DNA of 10,377 nt from the NCBI GenBank assembly GCA_026770615.1, contig MU631602.1, positions 1 through 10,377 of the forward strand. Direction: 5' to 3'. Below the pieces are notes generated by a model, which ran no database searches, had not been told where the DNA came from, and saw nothing but the letters and a program-made list of their open reading frames with translations. Made by a program: the position numbers and the translations under genes. Every line of letters begins with the position of its first letter. The first letter of the stretch is position 1. Shown here in pieces: positions 1 to 7,314 of the stretch. Origin of the DNA: Pavlovales sp. CCMP2436. Lineage: Eukaryota > Haptophyta > Pavlovophyceae > Pavlovales.

Positions 1-486
1 CGGGACGCGTGCAAGCAGGCGATCGCAGATGAGCCGACGGCGTCGTCGAAGCTGCACCTGGAGGTATCAGCCGAGCTGACGCGCATGGGCATCGCGCACA
101 AAAACGAGCTGTGCCTGCCTAAGCTCGGCTACCTCGTGGACATCACCATCTTGCCAATCACCGACACAGCAGAGGCGGGGGCGCTCTCGGACGACAGGGT
201 GGCTGCTCGCGCGAGGGAGGCGGTGCGCACTGCGACGGGAACATATGGAGGGCTCGTGATCGAAGTCCACGGCCCGTCGCATTACGATGCTGCGCAGCGC
301 CTACTCCCTGCAACCGAGCTGATACGGCGACACCTCGCGCTCGTGGGCTGCGCCGTTGTCGCGGTGCCGTACTGGAAGTGGGATGCGCTCGGGGGCCACG
401 CTGAAAAGGCAGCTTACCTCGCCGAGCTGCTCTCCTCGCTCCCGCCGCTTGCGTCGAGCAGGGCTTCTGAATCTCGAGGCGGATGA
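1..486 (+). CDS. RAP-domain protein, C-terminal part (5' end outside window)
   Basis: The frame is open from base 1, so the start lies upstream; 161 residues are visible, ending at TGA 484-486. The last ~110 residues match the RAP domain pattern: a KLHLEVSAELTRMG segment, then GYLVDITILP (the usual 'y-VDi' strand), then GGLVIEVHGPSHYD, RRHLALVGCAVVAVPYWKWD and a closing AAYLAELL helix. The EVxGPSHY and VPYWxWD motifs are the most diagnostic. RAP proteins are known as organelle RNA-binding or restriction-endonuclease-like-fold factors acting on mitochondrial or plastid transcripts, usually with helical repeats upstream; here those repeats would lie outside the window. The domain sits at the extreme C-terminus, as is normal for the family, followed by ~15 Ser/Ala-rich residues. 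No frameshift or internal stop is seen. The family call is secure; target transcript and organelle cannot be read. Confidence 0.87.
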   Translation, partial: RDACKQAIADEPTASSKLHLEVSAELTRMGIAHKNELCLPKLGYLVDITILPITDTAEAGALSDDRVAARAREAVRTATGTYGGLVIEVHGPSHYDAAQRLLPATELIRRHLALVGCAVVAVPYWKWDALGGHAEKAAYLAELLSSLPPLASSRASESRGG

Positions 487-684
487 CTCCGTTCTGGGCC
501 GGCCCGGTGTGCATACCTAACATGCGCATGCGGAAATGTTTCTAGCTGTCTGACAGTGTACCCGCGGCATCCATCATATAGCACAAGTTTATTCATACAC
601 ATATATTTCTTTTAGATTAAATAAGCGTTATATGTAACCTAGCAGTAGTAGCACTTATGAACTATACGTAAGAAGAGTATGACA

Positions 685-723
685 GCCGCCGGGACGCGCT
701 CATGCGTCCCGGCTCCTGGCGGC
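685..723. other. GC-rich stem-loop in the RAP 3' flank
   Basis: CCGGGACGC (689-697) pairs perfectly with GCGTCCCGG (704-712) around a six-base loop. GCCG (685-688) can extend the stem with CGGC (720-723) across a seven-base bulge. It lies ~200 bases past the RAP stop codon in otherwise AT-rich DNA. It could be a structured 3' UTR element, the end of a small repeat, or chance; nothing shows it is transcribed. Confidence 0.45.
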
Positions 724-803
724 CGTAATTTGGCAAAGTATTAAGTAGGTTACGTGGTAGACAGTCTGGCCTGGCCCGGGCGATAATAGAGCCACATCAA
801 GAT

Positions 804-825
804 TTGAATCCCTATCAGAAATATA
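804..825. repeat. Short third copy of the interspersed repeat's 3' end
   Basis: These 22 bases (TTGAATCCCTATC followed by an AT-rich tail) match the last 22 bases of the repeat at 1700-1835 with one mismatch, and the corresponding part of the copy at 5416-5550 up to its tail. Upstream of this point the sequence differs from the other two copies, so this is either a severely truncated copy or a different family sharing the same 3' end. Confidence 0.6.
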
Positions 826-1161
826 CAAGCGCGCGCCGCCACGGGTCCGGCCTCGATCCAGGAATGCATCTGAACGCACCGCCGGGGCTCGTTACGGAAG
901 CGGTACCCGTTAGTTACTACTACGTTTTATTGCGGGTCGCTAGGAAAAACACGAGCGCCAAGCTCCTTATTCCCGGAAGCGCAAAAGTTTGTGCTGTGGT
1001 TATTATACCACAATGATGACCGCGTTGTTTCCGGACAGAATTTCGGTCCTGGGCGTATTAATACTGCTGTTTTATCATAGTCAGTTTCTAGAGTATATGG
1101 TCCAGTGTCCGCAGCTTCCATAAAAATACAGTAAGTGAGTAACTAAGCTACTAACTACTTA

Positions 1162-1330
1162 CAGGGGATCGCGGGCTATAAGAACGGCGCTTTTGAGACT
1201 GAGGCTCACTTTCTTAGCAAATTACATACAAGCAATGTTTAAATTTTGCTTAAATTACTATTGAAGGGCACAAAAAACGAAGCTCAGTTTCTTAACCTTA
1301 CGGTGGTTTCTTGTTGCCCGCGATCCCCTG
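1162..1330. mobile_element. TA-flanked inverted-repeat MITE, copy 1
   Basis: A 169-bp element bounded by perfect 15-bp terminal inverted repeats, CAGGGGATCGCGGGC (1162-1176) and its complement (1316-1330). The similarity extends to about 23 bp with two mismatches. It is flanked on both sides by the dinucleotide TA (1160-1161 and 1331-1332), the target duplication typical of Tc1/mariner/pogo-superfamily elements. It has no coding capacity, so it is a non-autonomous miniature element. Its left arm matches the right arm of the element at 1981-2145, showing that both belong to one family in opposite orientations. The CAG-starting terminus and TA target fit a pogo-like source; that assignment is inference. 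Confidence 0.88.
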
Positions 1331-1699
1331 TATAGCATCCAAAAGCAGCATACTTTTAAACTCGACTTGCTGATGTTATTACTAACTACTATCTTACTTT
1401 CAAGATGAATGACGCGACGATAATCATCGCAGCACCATTGGGAGAAAGTAACCTTTCTAGACAGATACCTACCTATGCGTAACAAGAATAGAACGTGGAA
1501 AACTCGCGCCCTGAGCTATATTTACAGGTAACAATTCAATAACTATCATTGGCGTTTTTTTTTAATATACTGTCTGCATCTTTGTGCTCCCTGCCTACGC
1601 GCCCACTTCCGCGCTCTGTGCCTCCATGCTCTGCTGATTGAGGCTCGCTATTTAAGAGTTTGCTGCTTCCAAACGCTGCTACCCAAACGTAACGTATAT
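1331..1699. other. Non-coding spacer between MITE 1 and the interspersed repeat
   Basis: AT-rich sequence with a T-run near 1555-1563 and no convincing open frame. Short frames here are interrupted or overlap the MITE. Nothing else is recognisable. Confidence 0.5.
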
Positions 1700-1835
1700 T
1701 CCATCGTCACGCGCGGTGGCGCCCAAGCCAGCGCAGCCGACTAAGGCACGCAGCAGGCAATGGGCGACGCAGCGCTCAGACCAGCACAGCATTCAGAACA
1801 GTCTGACGCCAGCTTGAATCCCTATCGGAAATATA
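1700..1835. repeat. ~136-bp interspersed repeat, copy A (SINE-like)
   Basis: This block is repeated at 5416-5550 in the same orientation with no indels and only about five substitutions before the AT-rich tail. Similarity begins abruptly at TCCATCG and ends in an ATA/TA-rich tail after TTGAATCCCTATC. The sharp edges, small size, lack of coding and AT tail suggest a short retroposon. On the minus strand TGCCTTAGTCGG (1737-1748) resembles a pol III A box at 11 of 12 positions, but no good B box follows at the right spacing, so tRNA ancestry is not shown. The orientation and the SINE label are both tentative; the repeat itself is certain. Confidence 0.85.
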
Positions 1836-1980
1836 ATATGGTAATAGATTCATAGATTCATATGTTAACTGCGCGATATTACCAGCCTCAAATAGTATCC
1901 TCAGGGCTCAAGCTCCGCGTGCTTGCGCTATACCCGGCAACGGCAGGAATACTCGCAGTTCGAGCACGAGGCCCAGACTA

Positions 1981-2145
1981 CAGGGGATCGCGGGAAATAA
2001 GAAACCGTCGTGTTAAGAAAATGAGCCTTGTTTTTGCATTGTTTGTATGTAGTTGAAGCAAGTCTACGCATTGTTTGTATGTAAATTGTTAGGAAACTCA
2101 GCCTCAGCCTCAAAAAGCGCCGTTCTTATTGCCCGCGATCCCCTG
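1981..2145. mobile_element. TA-flanked inverted-repeat MITE, copy 2
   Basis: A 165-bp element with terminal inverted repeats CAGGGGATCGCGGG (from 1981) and GCCCGCGATCCCCTG (2131-2145), flanked by TA at 1979-1980 and 2146-2147. Read on the minus strand it aligns with MITE copy 1 along most of its length, so it is the same family inserted in the opposite direction. It carries an internal duplication absent from copy 1: GCATTGTTTGTATGTA occurs at 2036-2051 and 2068-2083. No coding capacity is present. Confidence 0.88.
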
Positions 2146-2349
2146 TACCCGGGTACGTGTCCATTTCGGTCACCACTTCTAGGTCGACTTGCATGCGGTA
2201 ATTGCACAATTTTTTAAGCTTGTTATCCTGGTGAACCTATGAAAACAAAGTTTTTCTGGTACAGAAGCTCAAAGGCCTTTAATTCGCGGCCCGGCGGTCC
2301 GGCCCCCGGCGGTTCCAACAATTCTTAAACTTCCTGACTCCCAAACTGG
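2146..2349. other. Non-coding spacer before the 72-bp tandem repeat
   Basis: There is no open frame of note. A GC-rich patch (about 2287-2320) with repeated CCCGGCGGT-like words interrupts AT-rich sequence. CCAAACTGG at 2341-2349 is the inverted complement of CCAGTTTGG inside the following repeat units and could pair with them. Confidence 0.4.
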
Positions 2350-2475
2350 GATCAATAGATAAACATCAATCCAGTTTGGAAACACTCAGTTCGAAAATAA
2401 CAATATGAAAACACCAAGCTAGATCCATAGGTAAAAACCAATCCAGTTTGGAAACACTCAGTTCAAAAATAAACA
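2350..2475. repeat. 72-bp tandem duplication
   Basis: Two units start at 2350 and 2422, exactly 72 bases apart. The most conserved part is the block AATCCAGTTTGGAAACACTC and the CAGTTC and AAAATAA that follow it. Substitutions are concentrated in the first 20 bases of each unit. It lies immediately upstream of the ATG at 2486, so it could be promoter-proximal if that frame is real, but no known motif is evident. Confidence 0.8.
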
Positions 2476-2485
2476 AGAGCCATAC

Positions 2486-3265
2486 ATGCACGCCATCCTA
2501 AAACGGCAGGATCACGCTACCCGCTCGCGAGGCAGCCCGATGGGCTGCCTTGCAAAGCTGTTGTACGCACTGCTATCGGCCACCTCCATCACGGACGCTT
2601 TATCTACTACTTCATCCACCGCGCCTCCGCGCGGTTGCTCGCACCATGCGCGCGCGAACGAGTTCATGGCATTCCAAACCCAAACCCGCCATCAAGTGGA
2701 CTCGCTCGCACTCGACGTCTCGGCTCCTTCGGCTCCTTCTTCAACCAGTCCTTCCAACGCGCCCCCGCGCTGCAGCCCGCGCCCCGCACGCGCGAACGAG
2801 TTCACGGTATTCAAAACCCCGTCGCTTCCTAGCGACACGCCACCAATGAACTCGTTCGTGCGCGCACTGCCGGGCGGCCTCGCGTTGTCGAAAGACAATT
2901 CGACCCCTTCGGCTCCCTCTACAACTCCTTCGGCTCCCTCTTCAACCAGTCTTTCCACCGCGCCCCCGCGCTGCGGCCCACGCCCTGCACGCGCAAACGA
3001 GTTCTGGACACAGCCAAATGGGGGCGGCAATTCGTGTAAATCAAAACTCGATAACATTCAGTGGCGCCAGATCGATGTTAACGCTGCATGTCAGTCACCC
3101 GTCTCCGCGCAAGAGCGCCGCGCACGGGCTCCCGCACGCGATACAGCGCCGCCTCACTCGCCCGTTCCCATGCTGAATTTCTGTATCAGCTCCGTGCCTA
3201 GCGCCAAGTTGCTTCGCGCACGCACTCTTGTCGTCTGCGCCTTCGTGAGCCCTCGAGCCATGTGA
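2486..3265 (+). CDS. Unassigned open frame with three Ala-Arg-Ala-Asn-Glu-Phe repeats
   Basis: ATG 2486 to a stop at 3263-3265 gives 259 residues. I do not recognise a family. The protein is rich in Ser, Pro, Ala and Thr and repeats the word ARANEF three times, each after a SST...APPR(G/C)C-type segment. This repetition is already present in the DNA as three ~60-75 bp direct copies and a short inverted copy. An internal Met (2540) begins MGCLAKLLYALLSAT, which resembles a signal peptide, but it lies on a perfect 9-bp hairpin (2530-2550). The antisense strand is also open over part of the region, as expected for GC-rich repeat DNA. It may be a low-complexity secreted protein, an exon, or simply a repeat-derived open frame; I favour the last. 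Confidence 0.27.
   Translation: MHAILKRQDHATRSRGSPMGCLAKLLYALLSATSITDALSTTSSTAPPRGCSHHARANEFMAFQTQTRHQVDSLALDVSAPSAPSSTSPSNAPPRCSPRPARANEFTVFKTPSLPSDTPPMNSFVRALPGGLALSKDNSTPSAPSTTPSAPSSTSLSTAPPRCGPRPARANEFWTQPNGGGNSCKSKLDNIQWRQIDVNAACQSPVSAQERRARAPARDTAPPHSPVPMLNFCISSVPSAKLLRARTLVVCAFVSPRAM
2606..3004. repeat. Cluster of ~60-75 bp dispersed repeat units
   Basis: Three direct copies end at about 2665, 2803 and 3004. Each has a CCACC/CCAAC-GCGCC core, a GC-rich middle and the ending GCGCGAACGAGTTC (one base different in the third). A fourth, partial copy is inverted at 2846-2867 (ATGAACTCGTTCGTGCGCGC). Copies two and three share the longest match, from GGCTCC(T/C)TC onward. Mixed orientation argues for a mobile or recombining DNA repeat rather than simple tandem expansion of a protein repeat. 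Confidence 0.7.
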
Positions 3266-3435
3266 GTAACAATGTGGCCACCCCGCGCGCGTTCGTCGTG
3301 GGCGAGCCCATGGGGCGACCCCTCGTATGTACTTTATTCCTGCCCTGAACGCAGAACATACCCGGTACATGGGTTGGCTGCGCGGTCTTCGTGAGCGCGA
3401 TATCCAGTTTGCGAATCTTGTCTCACCAATCTACG
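3266..3435. other. Short spacer before the decayed gene
   Basis: No supported gene. CAATCTGCGCGCAG ending at 3460, slightly downstream, looks like an intron acceptor (compare TGTGCGCAG in the minus-strand transposase). The decayed gene that follows may therefore begin with a splice rather than at its first ATG. Confidence 0.3.
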
Positions 3436-4166
3436 ATGCGTACCCCCCTCCAATCTGCGCGCAGGCCGACAAAACACACCTGGGCGGAGCTCACCGCCGC
3501 GCGGTACAAGATTTACCGCATGATCAAGTCGGAGATGGCGCGGAGGGAGAAGCTGATCGAGATTTAGAAGCTCTTCCTCGAGGTCGACGCCGACCAGGCG
3601 CGCTTCGCCGAGACGTAGCTCAAGCGCGAGGACTTTAACGTAAACGGGCTCTGCACCTGCACCATCAGCATGCTCGTCGGCAGCGTGCACAGGGAGATCT
3701 ATAACCCCCAGCCGGCTCGGGCAACGCCGCATCGCGAATCGCGCATGATGGAGGGCGCCGCCAACATGGAGATCGGCATCCTCCCGCCAACGAGCAGACC
3801 ATCCCCAAATTCGAGGGCAGTGATTTGTCGGACTTGCGCACGGACATGGGCATGCTCACCATCCTGCAGCTCGTGTACGGGGCCGACGAGGTACTCTACC
3901 AGGGCACGCCGGCAGAAGTGCAGCCGTCGTCTGCGCGCGATATCCGTGTGACCCGCCGTGCACTGGCGACACGGCTATAGAGCGATGGCCAGGCGGCTCG
4001 TGACTGGTCATACCTGCGGCACTGTCTCCGGCGAGGCCGATGTACTCGCCTGCGTCCCGCAACACTACAGCAATTGTTGTGCTTCCCGGTTCCTAGGCCT
4101 GCTGAGTCAAAGTCCATTGAGATTAAACCGTCGCGGATGAGGCACTTGGCCGCATGCTCTGACTAA
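3436..4166 (+). pseudogene. Decayed, unrecognised coding region
   Basis: From ATG 3436 one frame reads a plausible soluble protein: WAELTAARYKIYRMIK, then a charged helical stretch with heptad-like spacing (KLFLEVDADQARFAE), through to about 3788. The sequence then continues in the next frame (NEQTIPKFEGSDLSDLRTDM, LTILQLVYGADEVLYQ) to TAA 4164-4166, about 243 residues in all. Three in-frame TAG codons interrupt it (3565-3567, 3616-3618, 3978-3980), and the frame switch near 3789 is the kind left by loss of one base. All three TAGs sit where Gln would be unremarkable. Host-like GC-rich codons suggest a host gene remnant or an old element. I recognise no domain. It could instead be several exons, or a live gene if TAG is read as Gln here. 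Confidence 0.45.
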
Positions 4167-4411
4167 ACGAATCTGATCTAGATATCTATCTATTACATAA
4201 AATTAGTATATCTAATCGGGGCATCATTCAGACTAACGCCAGTCGCCACAAAGGAACATTCAGCCAGTAATGCGCGCGCTTGCCTTGACATGGGTTCAAC
4301 TCCGATTCGAGGCATCTATACATGGGGTCGAAATCCGAATAAGTGGTCAGTCCGGGGAAAATTGCGAAAAAGTCAGGTGAAAATCCTTCGGAGTAACTCA
4401 CGAACCGGGTA
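4167..4411. other. AT-rich spacer
   Basis: No coding frame. GGTTCAACTCC (4293-4303) matches the tRNA B-box consensus, but no D arm or anticodon arm folds around it, so at best this is a relic of a tRNA-derived element. Nothing else is identifiable. Confidence 0.35.
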
Positions 4412-4520
4412 GGGCACAGAGGAGTTAGATGCAGATTCGTAAATGGGGCGGCAGTTAGATGCAGATTCGTGAATGGTGCGGCGCCCCATTCACGATTCCG
4501 CATCTAACTCCTCTGTGCCC
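4412..4520. repeat. Foldback (long inverted repeat) with an internal direct copy
   Basis: A 38-base left arm (4412-4449) and right arm (4483-4520) are complementary at 35 of 38 positions, beginning with GGGCACAGAGGAGTTAGATG and its complement. The 33-base spacer contains a direct partial copy of the left arm (AGTTAGATGCAGATTCGT at 4423-4440 and 4453-4470). The structure can form a long hairpin in DNA or RNA. It might be a small foldback transposon or a miniature inverted-repeat element; no clear target duplication is visible. Confidence 0.8.
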
Positions 4521-4570
4521 CATCGGGAACCATGACTTTCTTACTGTGTGGAAGTCTTCCTCCAAAAATC

Positions 4571-4630
4571 TTCGGTCATACTAATGGTCAAATAAGTCAG
4601 ATCTGACGGATCTTCGGTCACAATCGGTCA
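4571..4630 (+). repeat. CGGTCA-rich direct repeat, left copy
   Basis: This contains TTCGGTCA (4571, 4613), ATGGTCA (4584), ATCGGTCA (4623) and the word AGATCTGACG (4599-4608). The same order and nearly the same spacing recur at 5283-5340: AGATCTGACG is followed 14 bases later by TTCGGTCA in both. Clusters of short same-orientation motifs at element ends resemble the subterminal transposase-binding arrays of hAT transposons, which would fit the zinc-finger fragment between them. Confidence 0.7.
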
Positions 4631-4682
4631 AAATTTTATTTGAATAATAAATAATAAAACGCCAGTTAGTTACTTTGGCACG

Positions 4683-5314
4683 ATGTCAGCTTCGAAGTCG
4701 AGGCAGGGTTCGCTCTCCGGGTGGCTCGGGCGTGCGCATACGCCTGCCGTGGCAGGCGCTTCGGCGTCCGACTCGATGATCGTCGACTTGTGGCGCTGAA
4801 GCTGACACTGGCGTTCAACGCGGCTGGCGAGTTGAAGGTGGCCGCGTCCGTCACTGCGCTGCCGCGCAGCGAGAAGCTCGCACCGTCTGCCAAGAGGCCT
4901 AAACATGGCGTGCGGGGCAAGCTCAAGGACAAGCGCGGGTTCGGCAAGAAGTGGATCTCGTCGGAGAAGGGCGTCAAACCCGATCACAAGCTGTGGCTCC
5001 GCTACGACCGGGCCACGAACTGCATGCACTGCGACGCGTGCATCTGCTTCAACACAACGCACCCGCTGCTGAACTTCATCACCGGCTGCAACAGCATCCG
5101 CCTCAACCGCGTCCAGGAACACGAGCGTGCTGGCGAGACCAACGGCCACGGCGATGCGCTCTTCAAGCTGATCAACAGCACCAAGCTCGGAGAGGATTTC
5201 TCGGCCTTGCTGACCAAGCAGATCAGCCTCGAGTCCGACCAATGGAGTAGTCCGACGGGGTCGTGGTCCTTATCAAAAAGCCATCGGTCAATATGTATCG
5301 GTCAAATTATATAG
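4683..5314 (+). pseudogene. hAT-like transposase N-terminal fragment (TTF/BED-type zinc finger)
   Basis: ATG 4683 opens MSASKSRQGSLSGWLGRAHT, then meets TGA at 4797. The coding signal continues from about 4793 in the next frame, a shift equivalent to losing one base. That frame gives a basic stretch (KRPKHGVRGKLKDKRG) and then a finger-like module: WLRYDRATNCMHCDACICF, FITGCNSIRLNRVQEHE and NGHGDA. A CxxC pair, a Phe-x-x-Gly segment and a spaced His pair are the layout of TTF/BED-like fingers at the N-terminus of hAT transposases. The catalytic core and dimerisation domain are absent. After LLTKQISLESDQ the frame runs into the right CGGTCA repeat and stops at 5312-5314. This looks like an internally deleted, non-autonomous element. 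A domesticated host zinc-finger gene with similar ancestry is the alternative. Confidence 0.52.
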
Positions 5315-5365
5315 ATCTGACGAATGTTCGGTCAGAACCGACGGACCTTCGGTCATGACCGGTCA
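5283..5365 (+). repeat. CGGTCA-rich direct repeat, right copy
   Basis: Five CGGTCA words in one orientation begin at or near 5283, 5297, 5327, 5348 and 5358, with AGATCTGACG at 5313-5322. The first ~58 bases are a diverged direct copy of 4571-4630. Together the two clusters bracket the zinc-finger fragment. No matching terminal inverted repeats or 8-bp target duplication could be fixed by eye. Confidence 0.7.
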
Positions 5366-5415
5366 ATCACATATAAGACTTCCTAAACGCCCTTGCCCGG
5401 GCACACTACCGGAGA

Positions 5416-5550
5416 TCCATCGGCACGCGCGGTGGCGCCCAAGCCAGCGCAGCCGACTAAGGCACGCAGCAGGCAATGGGCGACGCAGCGCTCAGACCAG
5501 CAAAACATTCAGAACAGTCAGACGCCAGCTTGAATCCCTATCAGTATATA
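5416..5550. repeat. ~136-bp interspersed repeat, copy B (SINE-like)
   Basis: This is a collinear copy of 1700-1835 at a constant offset of 3716 bases, with about five substitutions before the tail and no indels. The tail is TA-rich (TATATATAT) and ends four bases before the ATG at 5555. The strong conservation compared with the decayed genes around it implies recent activity. The minus-strand A-box-like word is at 5453-5464. Its exact abutment to the following reading frame means it might be acting as that element's 5' leader, or be a chance insertion. Confidence 0.85.
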
Positions 5551-5554
5551 TATC

Positions 5555-6827
5555 ATGAAAAGTCTAAACCCAGCGGACGATACGGACTCAGTCGAACATA
5601 TTATGAAGCATTGCCCAGCAACCGCCGACCAACGTGACCTTTGACGAACCGTAAACATGAAAAAACTCGGAGGCCTCGGCACCAACTCGGAATTACGCGC
5701 CATAGCCGACTCTGCACTCAGCCACCCGGTCGCGCACGCCAGGAGCGTCTCGATACAGAGCTAGGAGCTAGTCGAGGGATGCCTCAAACTGAACCCAACC
5801 TGGGAGTACAAGACGGGCACCATACAAGGGGTCCTCCTAGCGGCCACTGAAGCTTTAAACGCCGAAAGAACCAAGCTCATTAAGGGTGATGAGCCCACAA
5901 AGGACCCTGATGACCCAGAGGACACGGAAATCGATCCTTTCACACCACCAACCCAGCCACCGCAGAGTAACAACTTGAGAAGCACCCACAATGTCGACGC
6001 GTTCGCAGCCGTCCTCAAGCGCCACCAACAACAATACTGTACACAGACACCCAACAAAAACAAAAGAAAGCCGGATGGGCTGCCCAGGGGCGGACTTCCA
6101 ACCCCGTGAACCCCCCCAAACGACCTCGCACAAAAAGGCCACAGGCATACCCAACATTCCAACAGGAAATGGAAATCGAAAACTGGGATGCTACCGTAAG
6201 CTTCATGGACATGGACGTTGTGGGTGACAAGAACTGTTTCCTCTACGCAGCCATAGGAATCGACGGCAGCGGTTCAAGTTACAAACAAGCAGCAGCGAAC
6301 CTCCGCGAACGAGAGCCATAGCCCACGTCCGGGCGCTACCCGAGAACGTCCAGAATCACTTAGACCTCAGACGGCCCAACGAAGACCCAACAGATCCCTG
6401 TGGCAACAGCACCGCTCCGATGTGGTCGATGGCATACCAGGCAAAGGAAGGCGGCTGGATACACAACAACATGTTCTACAGCATAGCAACCATCCTACGG
6501 ATCGACATAGCAATAGCCACTCACAAGCAAATGGGAATAGACGTGACCTAAATCTTATTTATTCATATGGCAGGCCCAGACCCCAACTTACCTCACCCAG
6601 CCCATCCACTACCAAATTAACTTAAAAGCGTCCAATTGGCGCCACCGGCAGCACCAAGTCCAGGGGCACGGAGGCTCCGACAACATTCACTAGTCACACT
6701 GATAAACACACCCCGACAAACAGACCTCGGACCCAAGCCCCTTCGCGTGATACACAGCAGCATCGGCTCGCACTACAAAGGAACAAACCACTTATCCCAG
6801 GCCAACAACCGCAACCACCTTAGATGA
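5555..6827 (+). pseudogene. Broken OTU-like cysteine protease reading frame
   Basis: Coding signal passes through three frames. From ATG 5555, or more safely ATG 5657, it reads an acidic and Pro-rich leader to about 6103; then a Lys/Arg-rich link (NPPKRPRTKRPQ) and the OTU-like start VVGDKNCFLYAAIG to about 6312; then the rest of the domain to TGA 6825-6827. Asp and Cys of the GDxNC motif (catalytic Cys), a MAYQAKEGGWIHNNMF segment with the aromatic Trp, RIDIAIA, and a late SIGSHYKG with the expected catalytic His fit OTU deubiquitinase architecture. Breaks are TGA 5642, TAG 5762, TAA 6549 and 6618, plus two one-base-loss frameshifts. Codons end in A/C and are less GC-rich than the RAP and transposase genes, suggesting transfer or a mobile element. 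OTU domains are known in several eukaryotic transposons and in large DNA viruses; no reverse transcriptase or integrase is visible here, so the source is open. Confidence 0.6.
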
Positions 6828-7195
6828 GGAGAGAGTTTTTTTTAAGATAAGTGGCGGATTATTGAGTCACCCCGTCGCCTGGGACTAGACCAGGGGTTAG
6901 AGATTACCGCCCCTGGTGGTTAGGCGAGCTGAGCATTAGCGCACGTCATTTTAATTTTATAGGTTATTTGTCGGCGCGGCGGCGGCGCCGGTACAAACAA
7001 TTATTAAACCTATGTACAAAAGGTAAATCCTGGTAACCCGACTCTGAAGGGTCCAGCCGCTACCCCAATAATTGTATCTCAAAAAATGTCTACTGACAAT
7101 ATCCAAAAAAATGTCAACTGACAATGTCAACTGACACCCAGTTAAAACAATAGTTACAACAACCTACTGGCTTAATCACGATTTAAGGCTTAATC
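6828..7195. other. Non-coding flank of the OTU locus with hairpin and short repeats
   Basis: After a T-run (6836-6843) comes a two-part stem-loop at 6875-6927: TCGCCT pairs with AGGCGA, and inside it ACCAGGGG (6889-6896) pairs with CCCCTGGT (6910-6917). A second GC hairpin lies near 6967-6998 (TTTGT...GGCGC / GCGCC...ACAAA). Further on, TGTC(T/A)ACTGACA occurs three times between 7087 and 7135. An 18-base unit GGCTTAATCA(C/T)G is tandemly repeated at 7169-7203. This could be the 3' untranslated part of the OTU-bearing element. No gene is seen. Confidence 0.5.
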
Positions 7196-7314
7196 ATGTT
7201 TAAAAAAAAATCGCCTAAGGTCAATCCGCGACCCGCCTTCACGCTCGCCGCTTCTCACCCGCCTCTCACCTTCTTCGTCGTCGCCCCGTCATCGAGCTCG
7301 CTCGAGCGCGTGTT

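Larger units (their letters stand above)
487..1161. other. Non-coding spacer downstream of the RAP gene
   Basis: This stretch holds the 3' flank of the RAP gene. It is much more AT-rich than the gene, with no frame showing sustained coding character. It contains the hairpin at 685-723 and the 22-base repeat end at 804-825, annotated separately. I see no recognisable RNA gene or polyadenylation signal that I would defend. Confidence 0.6.

Noticed and set aside
1258..1485. Small open frames across the MITEs (also 1862-2056 and 1928-2113)
   Set aside because: They cross element termini and follow the non-coding inverted repeats; coding is not supported.
4234..4303. tRNA gene suggested by a perfect B-box match GGTTCAACTCC
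   Set aside because: No acceptor stem, D arm or anticodon arm can be folded at the required spacing; the T stem itself has a mismatch.
4571..5365. Direct repeats as a pair of LTRs
   Set aside because: There are no TG...CA ends, no primer-binding site or polypurine tract, and the repeats are only ~60 bases of short motifs.
5355..5558. 67-codon open frame
   Set aside because: It lies mostly within the interspersed repeat; an equivalent frame is not conserved as protein and no start context supports it.
6422..6625. 67-codon open frame inside the OTU region
   Set aside because: It is a shadow of the frame that carries the Trp-containing OTU segment and RIDIAIA.
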